DNA of 44,213 nt from an uncultured Microbacterium sp. (GCF_913776565.1 NZ_CAJYPF010000164.1:1-44213), one strand, 5' to 3'. Shown: positions 1 to 13,626, counted from the stretch's first letter. The notes: a model not told the origin generated them from the sequence alone. Program-made: numbers and translations.

Positions 1-3764
<3,764 letters not shown>

Positions 3765-3768
<4 letters not shown>

Positions 3769-4667
3769 GCGACCACCTCCGTTCCGATTCCCTTGCTGGT
3801 GAACAGCTCCACGAGCACCGAGTGCGGCACCCGTCCGTCGATGATGGCCGCCGTCGGCACTCCCCCGTCGACCGCGTCCAGGCACGCCTGCATCTTGGGG
3901 ATCATGCCCGACTCGAGCGAGGGCACCATCCGGCGCAGCTCGCTCGAGGTCAGGTGCGACACGAGCGAGTCCCGGTTGGGCCAGTCGGCGTACAGGCCCG
4001 GAACGTCGGTGAGCACGACGAGCTTCTTGGCGTTGAGGGCCACCGCGAGGGCGGCCGCGGCGGCATCCGCGTTGACGTTCAGCGACGCCCCCGGGTGGTC
4101 GAGGTCGGGGGCGATGCTCGACACGATCGGCACGCGGCCCGCCGCGAGGTGGTCCAGCACCGGCTGCGGGTCGACGGTGACGACGTCGCCGACGCGGCCC
4201 AGATCGTGCTCCACCCCGTCGACGACGACGCCGCGGCGGCGGCCGCCGAACAGACCGGCGTCCTCACCGCTCAGGCCCGTGGCCAGGGGCCCGTGCGCGT
4301 TGACCTTGGCCACCAGTTGAGGGTTGATCTGGCCCGTGAGCACCATGCGGACGACGCCGATCGCCTCGGTCGAGGTGACGCGGTACCCGCCGCGGAACTC
4401 GCTGGGGATGTCGAGACGGTTCAGCATCGACGAGATCTGGGGGCCTCCGCCGTGCACCACGACCGGCTTCACGCCGACGTAGCGCAGGTAGGCGATGTCG
4501 GCCGCGAAGGCGTCCTGCAGCTCGTCGCTGACCATCGCGTTGCCGCCGTACTTCACCACCACCACCTGGTCGCGGTACTTGCGCACCCAGGGCAGCGACT
4601 CGACGAGCGTGACCGCCCGTTCGCTGGCCGCGGCGGGATCGGTGTCTTGCAGATCGACGTGGGTCAT
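3765..4667 (-). CDS. argB: Acetylglutamate kinase
   Basis: [10 protein letters not shown]...[17 protein letters not shown]...[16 protein letters not shown]. Confidence 0.96.
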
Positions 4668-5821
4668 GAGGAGTAGGCGCTGTTCTCGTGGACGTAATCG
4701 TGCGTGAGGTCGTTGGTGCGGATCGTCGCGGTGGCTTCGCCGACGCGGAGGTCGATGACGAGGTCGGTCGCCCGGGGCGTGAGATCGACGTCCTCGCGGG
4801 GGCGGTCGGGACCGCCGGCGGTGCACACGCGCACGCCGTTCATCCACACGTCCACGTCGTAGGGGTCGAAGGCGGCATCCGTCGTGCCGATCGCGGCCAG
4901 AACGCGCCCCCAGTTCGGGTCGTTGCCGAAGATCGCGGCTTTGAAGAGGTTGTTGCGCGCCACCGAGCGTCCCACCTCGACGGCGTCGTCCTCGGTCGCC
5001 GCGTTCGTCACGCGGATGGTGATGTCGTGGCTCGCGCCCTCGGCATCGCCCTGCAACTGGGCGGCCAGGTCGTCGCAGACGCCGGCGAGGGCGGCCGCGA
5101 ACTCCTCGGCATCCACCCGGATGCCGCTCGCCCCGCTGACCAGCAGGGTCACCTGGTCGTTGGTCGACATGCAGCCGTCGGAGTCGAGGCGGTCGAAGCT
5201 GGTGCGGGTGGCCGCGCGCAGGGCCGCGTCGGCCTCACCGGCGTCGAGGACGACGTCGGTGGTGATCACCACGAGCATGGTGGCCAGGCCGGGCGCGAGC
5301 ATCCCCGCGCCCTTGGCCATGCCGCCGATGCTCCAGCCCGCACCGACGTGCGCGGCGCGCTTGGGTCGCGAGTCCGTCGTCATGATGGCGAGCGAGGCGT
5401 CCTCACCGCCCTCGACCGACAGGGCGGCGACACCCTTCTGGACCCCGTCGAGCACCTTGGCGCGGAAGACGTCGTCGCCCGTTCCGATCAGGCCGGTGGA
5501 GCACACGACCACGTCGCCCGCGCCCACGCCCAGCAGTTCGGCGGCGCGCTCGGCGGTCTGGTGGGTGGTCTGGAAGCCGAAGCTACCCGTGAAGCAGTTG
5601 GCCCCGCCCGAGTTGAGCACGACCGCTTCGATGACGCCGTCCTTCACGACCTGCTCCGACCACAGGATGGGATTGGCCTTGGCGCGGTTCGAGGTGAACA
5701 CGGCAGCGCCGACCTTGAGCGGGCCGCGGTTGACCACCACGGCCACGTCGCGCGCGCCGGTGGACTTCAGACCGACGGCGACGCCGGCCGCCTCGAAACC
5801 TGCGGGGGTGGTCACGCTCAC
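4664..5821 (-). CDS. argJ: Bifunctional glutamate N-acetyltransferase / amino-acid acetyltransferase
   Basis: [18 protein letters not shown]...[27 protein letters not shown] start overlaps the argC stop. Confidence 0.95.
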   Translation of the reverse strand: MSVTTPAGFEAAGVAVGLKSTGARDVAVVVNRGPLKVGAAVFTSNRAKANPILWSEQVVKDGVIEAVVLNSGGANCFTGSFGFQTTHQTAERAAELLGVGAGDVVVCSTGLIGTGDDVFRAKVLDGVQKGVAALSVEGGEDASLAIMTTDSRPKRAAHVGAGWSIGGMAKGAGMLAPGLATMLVVITTDVVLDAGEADAALRAATRTSFDRLDSDGCMSTNDQVTLLVSGASGIRVDAEEFAAALAGVCDDLAAQLQGDAEGASHDITIRVTNAATEDDAVEVGRSVARNNLFKAAIFGNDPNWGRVLAAIGTTDAAFDPYDVDVWMNGVRVCTAGGPDRPREDVDLTPRATDLVIDLRVGEATATIRTNDLTHDYVHENSAYSS

Positions 5822-6867
5822 GGAGCGACTCCGTTCAGGGGAAGGGCGGTGGTCTCGGCGAGGCCCAGCGCGATGTTCATGGACTGCACGGCGGCACCGG
5901 CGGTGCCCTTGACGAGATTGTCGACGGCGGCGACGACCGTCACCCGGTTCGCGGCGCGATCCACGGCGACTCCCATCGAGGCGACATTGGCGCCCAGCAC
6001 GTCGGCCACCCGGGGGAAGACGCCCTCGGGCAGCAGCTCGACGAAGGGTTCGTCGGCATAGGCCTCGACCCAGGCGGACCGGATCTCGGCATCCGTCGCA
6101 TCGCCGCTGATCGGCGCCGACGAGGTGGCGAGGATACCCCGGGCCATCGGCACGAGCACGGGGGTGAAGGAGATGCGGATGCCGTCGCCCGGCGCGCCCG
6201 CCGCGGCCAGCGCCTGGCGGATCTCGGGGATGTGGCGATGCGTGCCGCCGACGGCGTAGGGGTTGGCCGTGCCAAGGATCTCGCTGGCGAGCAGGTTGGT
6301 CTTGGCCGCCTTGCCGGCGCCGCTGGGGCCGACGGCCAGCACCGAGACTACGTCGCCGGGGTCGATGACACCGGCCGCGACGCCCGGGGCGAGCGAGAGC
6401 GCGACGGTCGACGCATTGCACCCGGGGGCGGCGATGCGGCGCGCCCCGCGCAGCTTGTCGCGCTGCTTTCCGCCCGAGATCGGGAGCTCGGGAACGCCGT
6501 AGGCCCACGGCTCGGCGTGCGCTCCGCCGTAGAAGGCCGCCCAGTCCTCGGCGGACGTGAGGCGGTGGTCGGCCCCGGCGTCGATCACGAGGGCGGTGTC
6601 GGCGAGCGCCTCGGTGTACTGCGCCGACTGCCCGTGCGGCAGCGCGAGGAAGACGACGTCGTGCCCCGCCAGGACCTCGGGGGTCGTCGGCTGCAGCTCG
6701 AGGTGCCCGAGCGAACGCAGGTGCGGCTGGTGGGCGATGAGCCGCTGGCCCGCGCTGGAGTGCGCGGTGACCGTGCGGATCTCGACATCGGGATGGTCGG
6801 CGAGGAGGCGGAGGATCTCGCCGCCCGCGTAGCCGGAAGCGCCGGAAACGGCGACCGAGAGGGTCAT
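5818..6867 (-). CDS. argC: N-acetyl-gamma-glutamyl-phosphate reductase
   Basis: [41 protein letters not shown]...APGCNAST. Confidence 0.96.
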   Translation of the reverse strand: MTLSVAVSGASGYAGGEILRLLADHPDVEIRTVTAHSSAGQRLIAHQPHLRSLGHLELQPTTPEVLAGHDVVFLALPHGQSAQYTEALADTALVIDAGADHRLTSAEDWAAFYGGAHAEPWAYGVPELPISGGKQRDKLRGARRIAAPGCNASTVALSLAPGVAAGVIDPGDVVSVLAVGPSGAGKAAKTNLLASEILGTANPYAVGGTHRHIPEIRQALAAAGAPGDGIRISFTPVLVPMARGILATSSAPISGDATDAEIRSAWVEAYADEPFVELLPEGVFPRVADVLGANVASMGVAVDRAANRVTVVAAVDNLVKGTAGAAVQSMNIALGLAETTALPLNGVAP

Positions 6868-6949
6868 ACATCTACCTTACGAGTCGGGGCTGATGCTGCA
6901 CGCAGCAGGAAGCGGGGCGGCGACGCCCGTATGCCCGACCGATGGCGGG

Positions 6950-7045
6950 TTACGAGGTCGCCGAGAATCGGCGCTCGACCCGACGTCGACGCGCAGCACC
7001 GGTGCTCACGGAGAGCTCCTCGGCGCGCACGGTGATCGACGACAT
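6950..7045 (-). CDS. Candidate 31-aa arginine-rich leader peptide upstream of argC: MSSITVRAEELSVSTGAARRRRVERRFSATS
   Basis: ATG...TAA ORF 82 nt upstream of argC; preceded by TTGCTC-N18-TACCCT with the ATG 6 nt after the -10. Confidence 0.45.
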   Translation of the reverse strand: MSSITVRAEELSVSTGAARRRRVERRFSATS

Positions 7046-7051
7046 GACGCG

Positions 7052-7081
7052 AGGGTATCGGCCGCGTCGCCGAAGGAGCAA
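7052..7081 (-). promoter_or_regulatory. Putative arg operon promoter (TTGCTC-N18-TACCCT)
   Basis: -10 TACCCT at 7052-7057, -35-like TTGCTC at 7076-7081 on the minus strand. Confidence 0.45.
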
Positions 7082-7133
7082 ATCGCGTGGTGCCGCGCGG
7101 CCCGTCATGCCCGGGGACGGCGCGTCCCGGGCT

Positions 7134-7153
7134 TGTCCCCCATTTGGGGGACA
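7134..7153. repeat. 20-bp dyad TGTCCCCCATTTGGGGGACA (operator-like)
   Basis: Perfect 9-bp half-sites around a central TT, intergenic. Confidence 0.6.
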
Positions 7154-7175
7154 CAGATCGCGTATGCTGTGGATC

Positions 7176-7229
7176 CTGCCCTCATCGCCGGGCACTTCCG
7201 ACTGCCCCCCTTACCGGCGATGAGGGCAG
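7176..7229. repeat. Perfect 16-bp inverted repeat CTGCCCTCATCGCCGG / CCGGCGATGAGGGCAG, 22-nt spacer
   Basis: Arms 7176-7191 and 7214-7229. Confidence 0.8.
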
Positions 7230-7296
7230 ACCTCTGCTCGCCGCTCGGTCGCCGCGAACGCGCGCCGTCGGTCCGCCCCGCGCAAGCGCCGACACG

Positions 7297-7336
7297 CGAA
7301 GAGCGCCGTACAGCATCGGCTGCGCGGCGCTCTTCG
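7297..7336 (-). terminator. Stem-loop downstream of pheT
   Basis: CGAAGAGCGCCG (7297-7308) / CGGCGCTCTTCG (7325-7336) immediately after the pheT stop. Confidence 0.7.
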
Positions 7337-7345
7337 TCATCGAGG

Positions 7346-9856
7346 TCAGTCGCGGATCGCGGCCCCGAAGCGCTCCGCCGCGACGGCGACCCCGGCGAGC
7401 TTGGCCTCGGTCGCCTCGGCCGCGGTCAGCGTGCGGTCGGGCGCGCGGAAGCGCAGGGCGAACGTGAGGCTCTTCGTCCCCTGGGCCAGCCCCGGCCCGC
7501 GGTAATCGTCGACGAGTCGCGCCCACTCGAGCAGGGGCGCGCCCCCCTCGACGAGCGCCCGGCGCACGTCGCCCGCGGCGATCTCGGCGGGCACGGTCAG
7601 CGAGACGTCCTGCGTGGCGGCGGGGAATCCGGACAGGGATGCCGCGACCACACGCGACTGCGCCAGCTCGAGCATCGCGTCGAGATCGAGCTCGGCCACG
7701 AGCACGCGACCGGGCAGGTCCGCCGCGGCCGACACGGCGGGGAGCACCTCGCCCACGTAGCCGATGTCCTGACCCGCTGCGAGCACGCGTGCCGTGCGCC
7801 CGGGGTGCAGCGCGGCGCGCTGGGCCTGGACCAGCTCGATATCGAGACCCGCGGCCGCGGTCAGCACGCGCACCGCGTCGACGGCATCCGCGAGATCGGC
7901 GGCGAGCGCCGCCTGCCCGGGCTGCTTGGCGACGGAGTGACCGGCGAGCAGGATCGCCACGTGACGGCGCTGCGGCGGGATCGACGCATCGAGGGCGGTC
8001 AGCGTCGCCGCGTCAGGGCGCACCGCGAGCGGCGGCACCGACGGCGTGCCGTACGGCACGCCCGGCTTGGGCAGGAAGACCGTGCCCGTCTCGAAGAGGG
8101 CGAGGTCGACGATGCCGCGCGAGACGTTACGGTGCGCCACCTGCAGAAGCGCCGGGACGAGCGAGCGACGCAGGAAGGGCGACAGCCCGTCGAGCGGGTT
8201 GGCCAGTTTGACGCTCGGCAGCTTCTCGCCCGAGGGCGAGCCGTGCAGCGCGTTCTGCTCCTCGGTCGTGAAGGGGAACGACGGCGTCTCGACGAAACCG
8301 GCCGAGGCCAGGGCGTTCGCGACCCGACGTCGTCCCTGCTGCGCCGAGGTCAGGCCGCGGCCCGACGGCGGGCTCGGCAGCACCGAGGGGATGCGGTCGT
8401 ATCCCTCGATGCGGGCCACCTCTTCGGCGAGCGTCCACTTGTCGGTGAGGTCGGGACGCCACGAGGGCGCGGTGACCGACCAGCCGGCGTCACGCTGCTG
8501 AACCGCGCACCCGATCAGCTCGAGCGCCGACACGGTCTCGTCGTCGGTGTAGTCCACGCCGATCAGACCCGAGACGAACCCCGCGGGCAGGGTGATCGCG
8601 TCGCGACGGTACTCGGCGGACAGCGATCCCCCCAGCTCGGTGTCGAGTGTGCCGCCGGCGAGTTCCACCATCAGCGAGGCGACGCGCTCCGCGGCCACGA
8701 AAGGAACGAGGGGGTCGACACCGCGCTCGAAGCGACGCGACGCCTCGGAGGGCAGCTTGTGCCGCCGCGCGGTGCGCGCGATCGAGACCTGGTCGAAGGT
8801 CGCCGCCTCGATGAGGACGTTGCGCGTGGCGTCGCTCATCTCGGTCGGGCCGCCGCCCATGACGCCGGCCAGGCCGATCGGCCCCGACTCGTCGGTGATC
8901 AGCAGATCTTCGGCGTTGAGCGTGCGCACCTGCCCGTCGAGGGTCTCGAGCTTCTCGCCCTGCTCGGCGCGCCGCACCGTGATGCCGCCCTGAAGGCGGT
9001 CGAGATCGTAACCGTGGATCGGCTGACCGAGTTCGAGCATCACGTAGTTGGTGATGTCGATCAGCACGCCCAGCGAGCGGATCCCGGCGAGCGACAGTCG
9101 CGTGATCATCCACGGCGGGGTCGGGCGCGAGGGGTCGACGTCGCGCACGATGCGCGCCACGAACTCACTGGCCCCCGCGCGCCCGCGGATGGGCGCGCGG
9201 TCGTCGACGGCGAGGGGGAAGCCCGTGGGCGTGCGCGAGGCCGCCTCGTCGTGTCCGGTCCCCGGGTCGCGGAACGCCGCGCCGGTGGCGTGGGAGTACT
9301 CGCGCGCGACGCCGCGCAGCGACAGGGCGTAGCCGCGGTCGGGCGTGACGTTGATCTCGACGGCGATGTCGTCGAGGCCCAGCAGCGCGATGGCATCCGT
9401 TCCCACGGGAGCGTCGATGCCGAGTTCGACCAGGCGCAGGATGCCGGAGTGCTCGCTGCCGAGGCCCAGCTCCTTCGCCGAGGCGATCATGCCGTCGGAC
9501 ACGTGCCCGTAGGTCTTGCGTGCGGCGATCGGGAAGGGGCCCGGCAGGACCGCGCCGGGCAGGGTCACGACGACCTTGTCACCGGCGAAGAAGTTGCCGG
9601 CGCCGCAGACGATGCCCCGCACTCCCCCGTGCTCCGCACCGACGTCGACCTGGCACCAGCGGATGGTCTTGCCGTTGGATTGCGGCTCGGGGGTGAACTC
9701 GATCACCTCACCGACGACGACGGGACCGGTGAGTTCGAAGCGGTGCACGTCTTCTTCTTCGAAGCCGACGGACACCAGGGCGGCGAGGACGTCCTCGGGG
9801 GTGGCCTCGGCGGGTACGTCGACGTACTCGCGCAACCAGGAGAGCGGGACGCGCAT
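7346..9856 (-). CDS. pheT: Phenylalanine--tRNA ligase beta subunit
   Basis: MRVPLSWLREYVDVPAEAT...; B3/B4, B5 and FDX-ACB-like regions; coupled to pheS. Confidence 0.96.
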   Translation of the reverse strand: MRVPLSWLREYVDVPAEATPEDVLAALVSVGFEEEDVHRFELTGPVVVGEVIEFTPEPQSNGKTIRWCQVDVGAEHGGVRGIVCGAGNFFAGDKVVVTLPGAVLPGPFPIAARKTYGHVSDGMIASAKELGLGSEHSGILRLVELGIDAPVGTDAIALLGLDDIAVEINVTPDRGYALSLRGVAREYSHATGAAFRDPGTGHDEAASRTPTGFPLAVDDRAPIRGRAGASEFVARIVRDVDPSRPTPPWMITRLSLAGIRSLGVLIDITNYVMLELGQPIHGYDLDRLQGGITVRRAEQGEKLETLDGQVRTLNAEDLLITDESGPIGLAGVMGGGPTEMSDATRNVLIEAATFDQVSIARTARRHKLPSEASRRFERGVDPLVPFVAAERVASLMVELAGGTLDTELGGSLSAEYRRDAITLPAGFVSGLIGVDYTDDETVSALELIGCAVQQRDAGWSVTAPSWRPDLTDKWTLAEEVARIEGYDRIPSVLPSPPSGRGLTSAQQGRRRVANALASAGFVETPSFPFTTEEQNALHGSPSGEKLPSVKLANPLDGLSPFLRRSLVPALLQVAHRNVSRGIVDLALFETGTVFLPKPGVPYGTPSVPPLAVRPDAATLTALDASIPPQRRHVAILLAGHSVAKQPGQAALAADLADAVDAVRVLTAAAGLDIELVQAQRAALHPGRTARVLAAGQDIGYVGEVLPAVSAAADLPGRVLVAELDLDAMLELAQSRVVAASLSGFPAATQDVSLTVPAEIAAGDVRRALVEGGAPLLEWARLVDDYRGPGLAQGTKSLTFALRFRAPDRTLTAAEATEAKLAGVAVAAERFGAAIRD

Positions 9857-10896
9857 CAGACCACCATTCCGAACTGCTCGCTGAAGCGGACATCGCCCTC
9901 GGCCATGTCGCGCATGTCTTGCACGTCGCTGCGGAACATGAGCGTGCGCTCGATGCCCATGCCGAAGGCGAAGCCCGAGTACTCTTCGGGGTCGATACCC
10001 GCGGCACGCAGGACGTTGGGGTTCACCATTCCGCAGCCGCCCCACTCGATCCATCGCGCCCCGCCCTTGAAGGTCGGGTGCCACAGGTCGAGCTCGGCGC
10101 TCGGCTCGGTGAACGGGAAGAAGTTGGCGCGGAAGCGCGTCTTTGCCTCGGGTCCGAACAGCACGCGCGCGGCGTGGTCCAGGGTGCCCTTGAGATGGGC
10201 CATGGTGATGCCCTTGTCGACGACGAGGCCTTCGAACTGCGTGAACACCGGCAGGTGCGTCGCGTCGAACTCGTCCGTGCGGTACACCCGGCCCGGGCAC
10301 AGCACGTAGATGGGCAGGTCGCGCTCGAGCATCGAGCGCACCTGCACGGGGCTGGTGTGGGTGCGCAGCACGAGGTGACGCGCGACCGGGTCGACGAAGA
10401 AGGTGTCCTGCATCTGACGCGCCGGGTGGTCGACGTCGAAGTTCAGCGCGTCGAAGTTGAACCACTCGTGCTCGAGCTCGGGACCCTCGGCGATCTCCCA
10501 CCCCATGCCGACGAAGATGTCGGACACCTGCTCCTGCAGGAGGGAGATGGGATGCCGTGCCCCGACGCGGGCGCGCTGCGGCAGCGCGGTGACGTCGATG
10601 CGCTCGGCCTCGAGCTGCGCGGCCGTCTCGGCCTCGGCGAGTTCGGCCTCGCGTGCGGCGAGGGCCTGGTTCACCTGCCCGCGCGCCTGGCCGACGAGCT
10701 TGCCGAAGGAGGCCTTGTGCTCGGGGGCGACGTGGCGCATCTGGGCGTTCAGGCGCGCGAGCGGCGACTGGTCTCCCGTGTGCGCGGAGCGGGCGGCTTT
10801 CAGGTCGGCCGTGGTCGCGGCGGCGGCGATGGCGGCATGAGCCTCATCGACCGCGGCGGCGACGGCCTCGGGGGTGATCTCGGGTGCGTCGGACAC
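9856..10896 (-). CDS. pheS: Phenylalanine--tRNA ligase alpha subunit
   Basis: HPISLLQEQVSDIFVGMGWEIAEGPELEHEWFNFDALN...FPFTEPSAELDLW; GTG start. Confidence 0.96.
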   Translation of the reverse strand: MSDAPEITPEAVAAAVDEAHAAIAAAATTADLKAARSAHTGDQSPLARLNAQMRHVAPEHKASFGKLVGQARGQVNQALAAREAELAEAETAAQLEAERIDVTALPQRARVGARHPISLLQEQVSDIFVGMGWEIAEGPELEHEWFNFDALNFDVDHPARQMQDTFFVDPVARHLVLRTHTSPVQVRSMLERDLPIYVLCPGRVYRTDEFDATHLPVFTQFEGLVVDKGITMAHLKGTLDHAARVLFGPEAKTRFRANFFPFTEPSAELDLWHPTFKGGARWIEWGGCGMVNPNVLRAAGIDPEEYSGFAFGMGIERTLMFRSDVQDMRDMAEGDVRFSEQFGMVV

Positions 10897-10911
10897 GAGA
10901 TGAGAGTCTAC

Positions 10912-10941
10912 CGACGGGCGGGGACACTCCCCCGCCCGTCG
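10912..10941 (-). terminator. Stem-loop terminator of the gluABCD-like operon
   Basis: CGACGGGCGGGG-ACACTC-CCCCGCCCGTCG, 12-bp perfect stem just after the permease stop. Confidence 0.75.
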
Positions 10942-10946
10942 ATCGC

Positions 10947-11861
10947 TCACAGTCCGTGGGAGTCGTGCTTGCCGAGGCCGCGCTGGGCGACGATCAGCTC
11001 GGTGTCGGTGCCCGCCTGCCCCGTGGGCTCGGCGGGGGCGACGGCGCCCGCCTTCGGCGACGTGCGCAGGCGCACCTCGACGCGGTGCGCCGCGAACGAC
11101 AGGGCGAGGCACATCGCGACGTAGATGACGCTCGCGATCATCGCGGCGGGGATGAGGGGCGAGCCGTACTCGCCGTTCGAGCCGAGCAGGCGAGCGAAGT
11201 AGAGCAGTTCGGGGTAGGTGATGATGAAGCCGAGCGCGGTGTCCTTGAGGGTCACCACGAGCTGGGCGATGATGACGGGGAGCATGGCGCGGATCGCCTG
11301 CGGCAGCAGGATCAGGCGCATGACGCCCGACTTGCGCAGCCCCACGGCGTAGCCCGCCTCGCTCTGGCCCCGAGGAAGGGCCTCCACACCGGCGCGGATG
11401 ACCTCGGACAGCACGGAACCGTTGTAGAGGATGAGCGCGATCACCACGGCCCAGTAGGACGACATCTTGATGTCGATGACCGGCAGGCCGTAGTACAGCA
11501 GCAGCATGAACACGAGCACGGGGACGGCGCGCAGGATCTCGACGATCCACCCGACCGGCAGACGCACCCACCGGTGGTCCGAGAGGCGACCGATCGCGAG
11601 CACGAAGCCGAGGACGAGGGCTCCGACCGCGGCGACGACGAAGGCGGCGAGCGTCGCCAGCGTCGCTTCGCCGAAGCGCTGCCAGATGGCCGAGTAGGTG
11701 AAGACGTTCCACTTCGCCGCCGAGAACTGGCCGGTGTCGATGAAGCGCCAGATCACGAAGCCGATGACGGCCGCGACGAGCAGCAGCGTGACCACGCCGA
11801 TGATGCGGTTGCGCAGCTGTGCGCGCGGGCCCGGAACGTCGTACAGGACGGAGGAGCTCAT
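10947..11861 (-). CDS. Polar amino-acid ABC transporter permease (GluD-like)
   Basis: HisM-type permease: EILRAVPVLVFMLLLYYGLP, GVEALPRGQSEAGYAVGL. Confidence 0.9.
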   Translation of the reverse strand: MSSSVLYDVPGPRAQLRNRIIGVVTLLLVAAVIGFVIWRFIDTGQFSAAKWNVFTYSAIWQRFGEATLATLAAFVVAAVGALVLGFVLAIGRLSDHRWVRLPVGWIVEILRAVPVLVFMLLLYYGLPVIDIKMSSYWAVVIALILYNGSVLSEVIRAGVEALPRGQSEAGYAVGLRKSGVMRLILLPQAIRAMLPVIIAQLVVTLKDTALGFIITYPELLYFARLLGSNGEYGSPLIPAAMIASVIYVAMCLALSFAAHRVEVRLRTSPKAGAVAPAEPTGQAGTDTELIVAQRGLGKHDSHGL

Positions 11862-12508
11862 CGGGCGACCTTCCACTTCTTCTCGGCGGCGTTCTGCAAG
11901 GCGGCCAGCAGCAGCACGAGGATGACGAACACGACCATCACGAGCAGGATCGTGACGAGCTGGTTCTCGCCGTTCTCGCTCATGGCCGCGCGGATGTTGC
12001 CGAGATTGACCACCGAGAACCCGGCGGCGACCGTGGTGTTCTTGAGCAGGGCGATGAACACGCTCATCATCGGCGGGATGACCGAGCGGGTGGCCTGGGG
12101 CAGCACGACGAGCGACATCACCTGGCCGAAGCCCAGGCCGAGGGCGCGGGCCGCTTCGGCCTGGCCCACCGGGACGGTGTTGATGCCCGCTCGGATGGTC
12201 TCGGCCACGTACGTGGCCGTGTACACGCCGAGGCCGCACACGGCCAGGGGCAGGAAGCTGCCGCGCGGCACGTCGATCAGCAGCGGCACGCAGAACGCGA
12301 AGAAGAACAGCACCAGCGTCAGCGGGGTGTTGCGGATCCAGTTGACGTAGACCGCGCCCACGCCGCGCGCGATCGGGACCGGCGAGACCCGCATGGCCGC
12401 GACGATGAAGCCGAGCACGAGGGCGATGAGTCCGCCGCCCACGAAGAGCACGACGGTCCCCCACAGCGCCTGCGCCCACAGGTCGGGATAGTCGAAGATC
12501 TGATTCAC
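11858..12508 (-). CDS. Polar amino-acid ABC transporter permease (GluC-like)
   Basis: VNWIRNTPLTLVLFFFAF, GINTVPVGQAEAARALGL. Confidence 0.9.
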   Translation of the reverse strand: MNQIFDYPDLWAQALWGTVVLFVGGGLIALVLGFIVAAMRVSPVPIARGVGAVYVNWIRNTPLTLVLFFFAFCVPLLIDVPRGSFLPLAVCGLGVYTATYVAETIRAGINTVPVGQAEAARALGLGFGQVMSLVVLPQATRSVIPPMMSVFIALLKNTTVAAGFSVVNLGNIRAAMSENGENQLVTILLVMVVFVILVLLLAALQNAAEKKWKVAR

Positions 12509-12545
12509 CGGAAGCTTTCCGTTCTTTCGCGTCGTGCTCGGGAGA

Positions 12546-12575
12546 GTGCGGGCGGCGCCGGAGCGCCGCCCGCAC
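12546..12575 (-). terminator. 13-bp intra-operon hairpin downstream of the binding-protein gene (read-through attenuator / mRNA 3' stabiliser candidate)
   Basis: GTGCGGGCGGCGC-CGGA-GCGCCGCCCGCAC; loop reads UCCG (UNCG type) in the mRNA. Confidence 0.6.
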
Positions 12576-12580
12576 GGGGA

Positions 12581-13498
12581 TCAGCTGACGGGGTCGACCG
12601 CCGGCTGCTCGCCGGAGACGCCCGAGGCGCCGAGGTTCTTCTCGAAGATGGCCTGCCAGGTCTCGCCGCCGTCGGTGAACATCGTGTTCACGAACTCCTG
12701 GAAGGCGGTGTCGCCCTTGGCGAGGCCGACGCCGTAACGCTCCTCGCTGAAGGGCTCGCCCGCGATCTTGAGGTTGTCGGGATCCTGGGCCGCGTAGCCG
12801 AGGAGGATGGCCTCATCGGTGGTGACGGCATCCACTTCGCCGTTCTTCAGCTTCTCGACGCACTGCGAGTAGGTGTCGAACTCGACGACCTGGGCGGGAG
12901 TCTGCTCGCGGATGCGCTGGATCGGGGTCGACCCGGTCACCGAGCACACCGTGGTCTCGGCCGTCAGCGAATCCTTGCCCGTGATGGTGTCGTTGTCGGC
13001 GGCGACCAGCAGGCCCTGACCCGTCAGGAAGTACGGGCCGGCGAAGGAGATCTGCTCCTTGCGCTTGTCGGTGATGGAGTAGGTGCCGACGTAGTAGTCG
13101 ATGTCGCCGTTGATGAGGGCCTGCTCGCGGTTGGCCGAAGCGATGGCCTTGTACTCGACCTTCGAGGTGTCGGCCGGGTCGTAACCGAGGGATGCCGCGA
13201 TCCAGCGCGCCACGTCGACGTCGAAGCCCTTGCGCTCACCGGTCACGGGGTCGAGGTAACCCAGGCCCGGCTGGTCTTCCTTGACGCCGACGACGACCTT
13301 GCCCGCCGACTGGATCTTGTCGAACGTGGGGCTGTTCTCGATCGTGACGTCGGTCGCGACCGCGCCGTAGACGGGAGCGTCGCCGCTGCCGCCCTCGGAG
13401 CCGCCCTCGGCGCCGGGGGTGCCGCTGTTGCAGGCCGTCAGGGCCAGCAGGCCGGCGGCGATGATGCTCGCGCCGGCGAGAAAACGTGTCTTACGCAT
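12581..13498 (-). CDS. Glutamate/polar amino-acid ABC transporter substrate-binding lipoprotein (GluB-like)
   Basis: Lipoprotein signal MRKTRFLAGASIIAAGLLALTAC; SBP family 3 features. Confidence 0.92.
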   Translation of the reverse strand: MRKTRFLAGASIIAAGLLALTACNSGTPGAEGGSEGGSGDAPVYGAVATDVTIENSPTFDKIQSAGKVVVGVKEDQPGLGYLDPVTGERKGFDVDVARWIAASLGYDPADTSKVEYKAIASANREQALINGDIDYYVGTYSITDKRKEQISFAGPYFLTGQGLLVAADNDTITGKDSLTAETTVCSVTGSTPIQRIREQTPAQVVEFDTYSQCVEKLKNGEVDAVTTDEAILLGYAAQDPDNLKIAGEPFSEERYGVGLAKGDTAFQEFVNTMFTDGGETWQAIFEKNLGASGVSGEQPAVDPVS

Positions 13499-13626
13499 GT
13501 GATGTCTCCTTGGTTACGTGTGCTGTGCGGATGGATGAGTCGTCGGGACGGCGCGCAAGATCGACCGGGGGGAACGGTGGATGAGCGGTCGGCGGAGAAC
13601 CTCCTCGTTCGGCGCCGTCGGGCAGG

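Noticed and set aside
6893-10309. Giant + strand ORF (1138 aa) and similar ones (11819-14326 +, 22041-24794 -, 38113-40491 +)
   Set aside because: Antisense to well-supported conserved genes (pheST, glu transporter, S9 peptidase, ftsK); low-complexity Arg/Gly/Asp/His composition typical of high-GC antisense frames.
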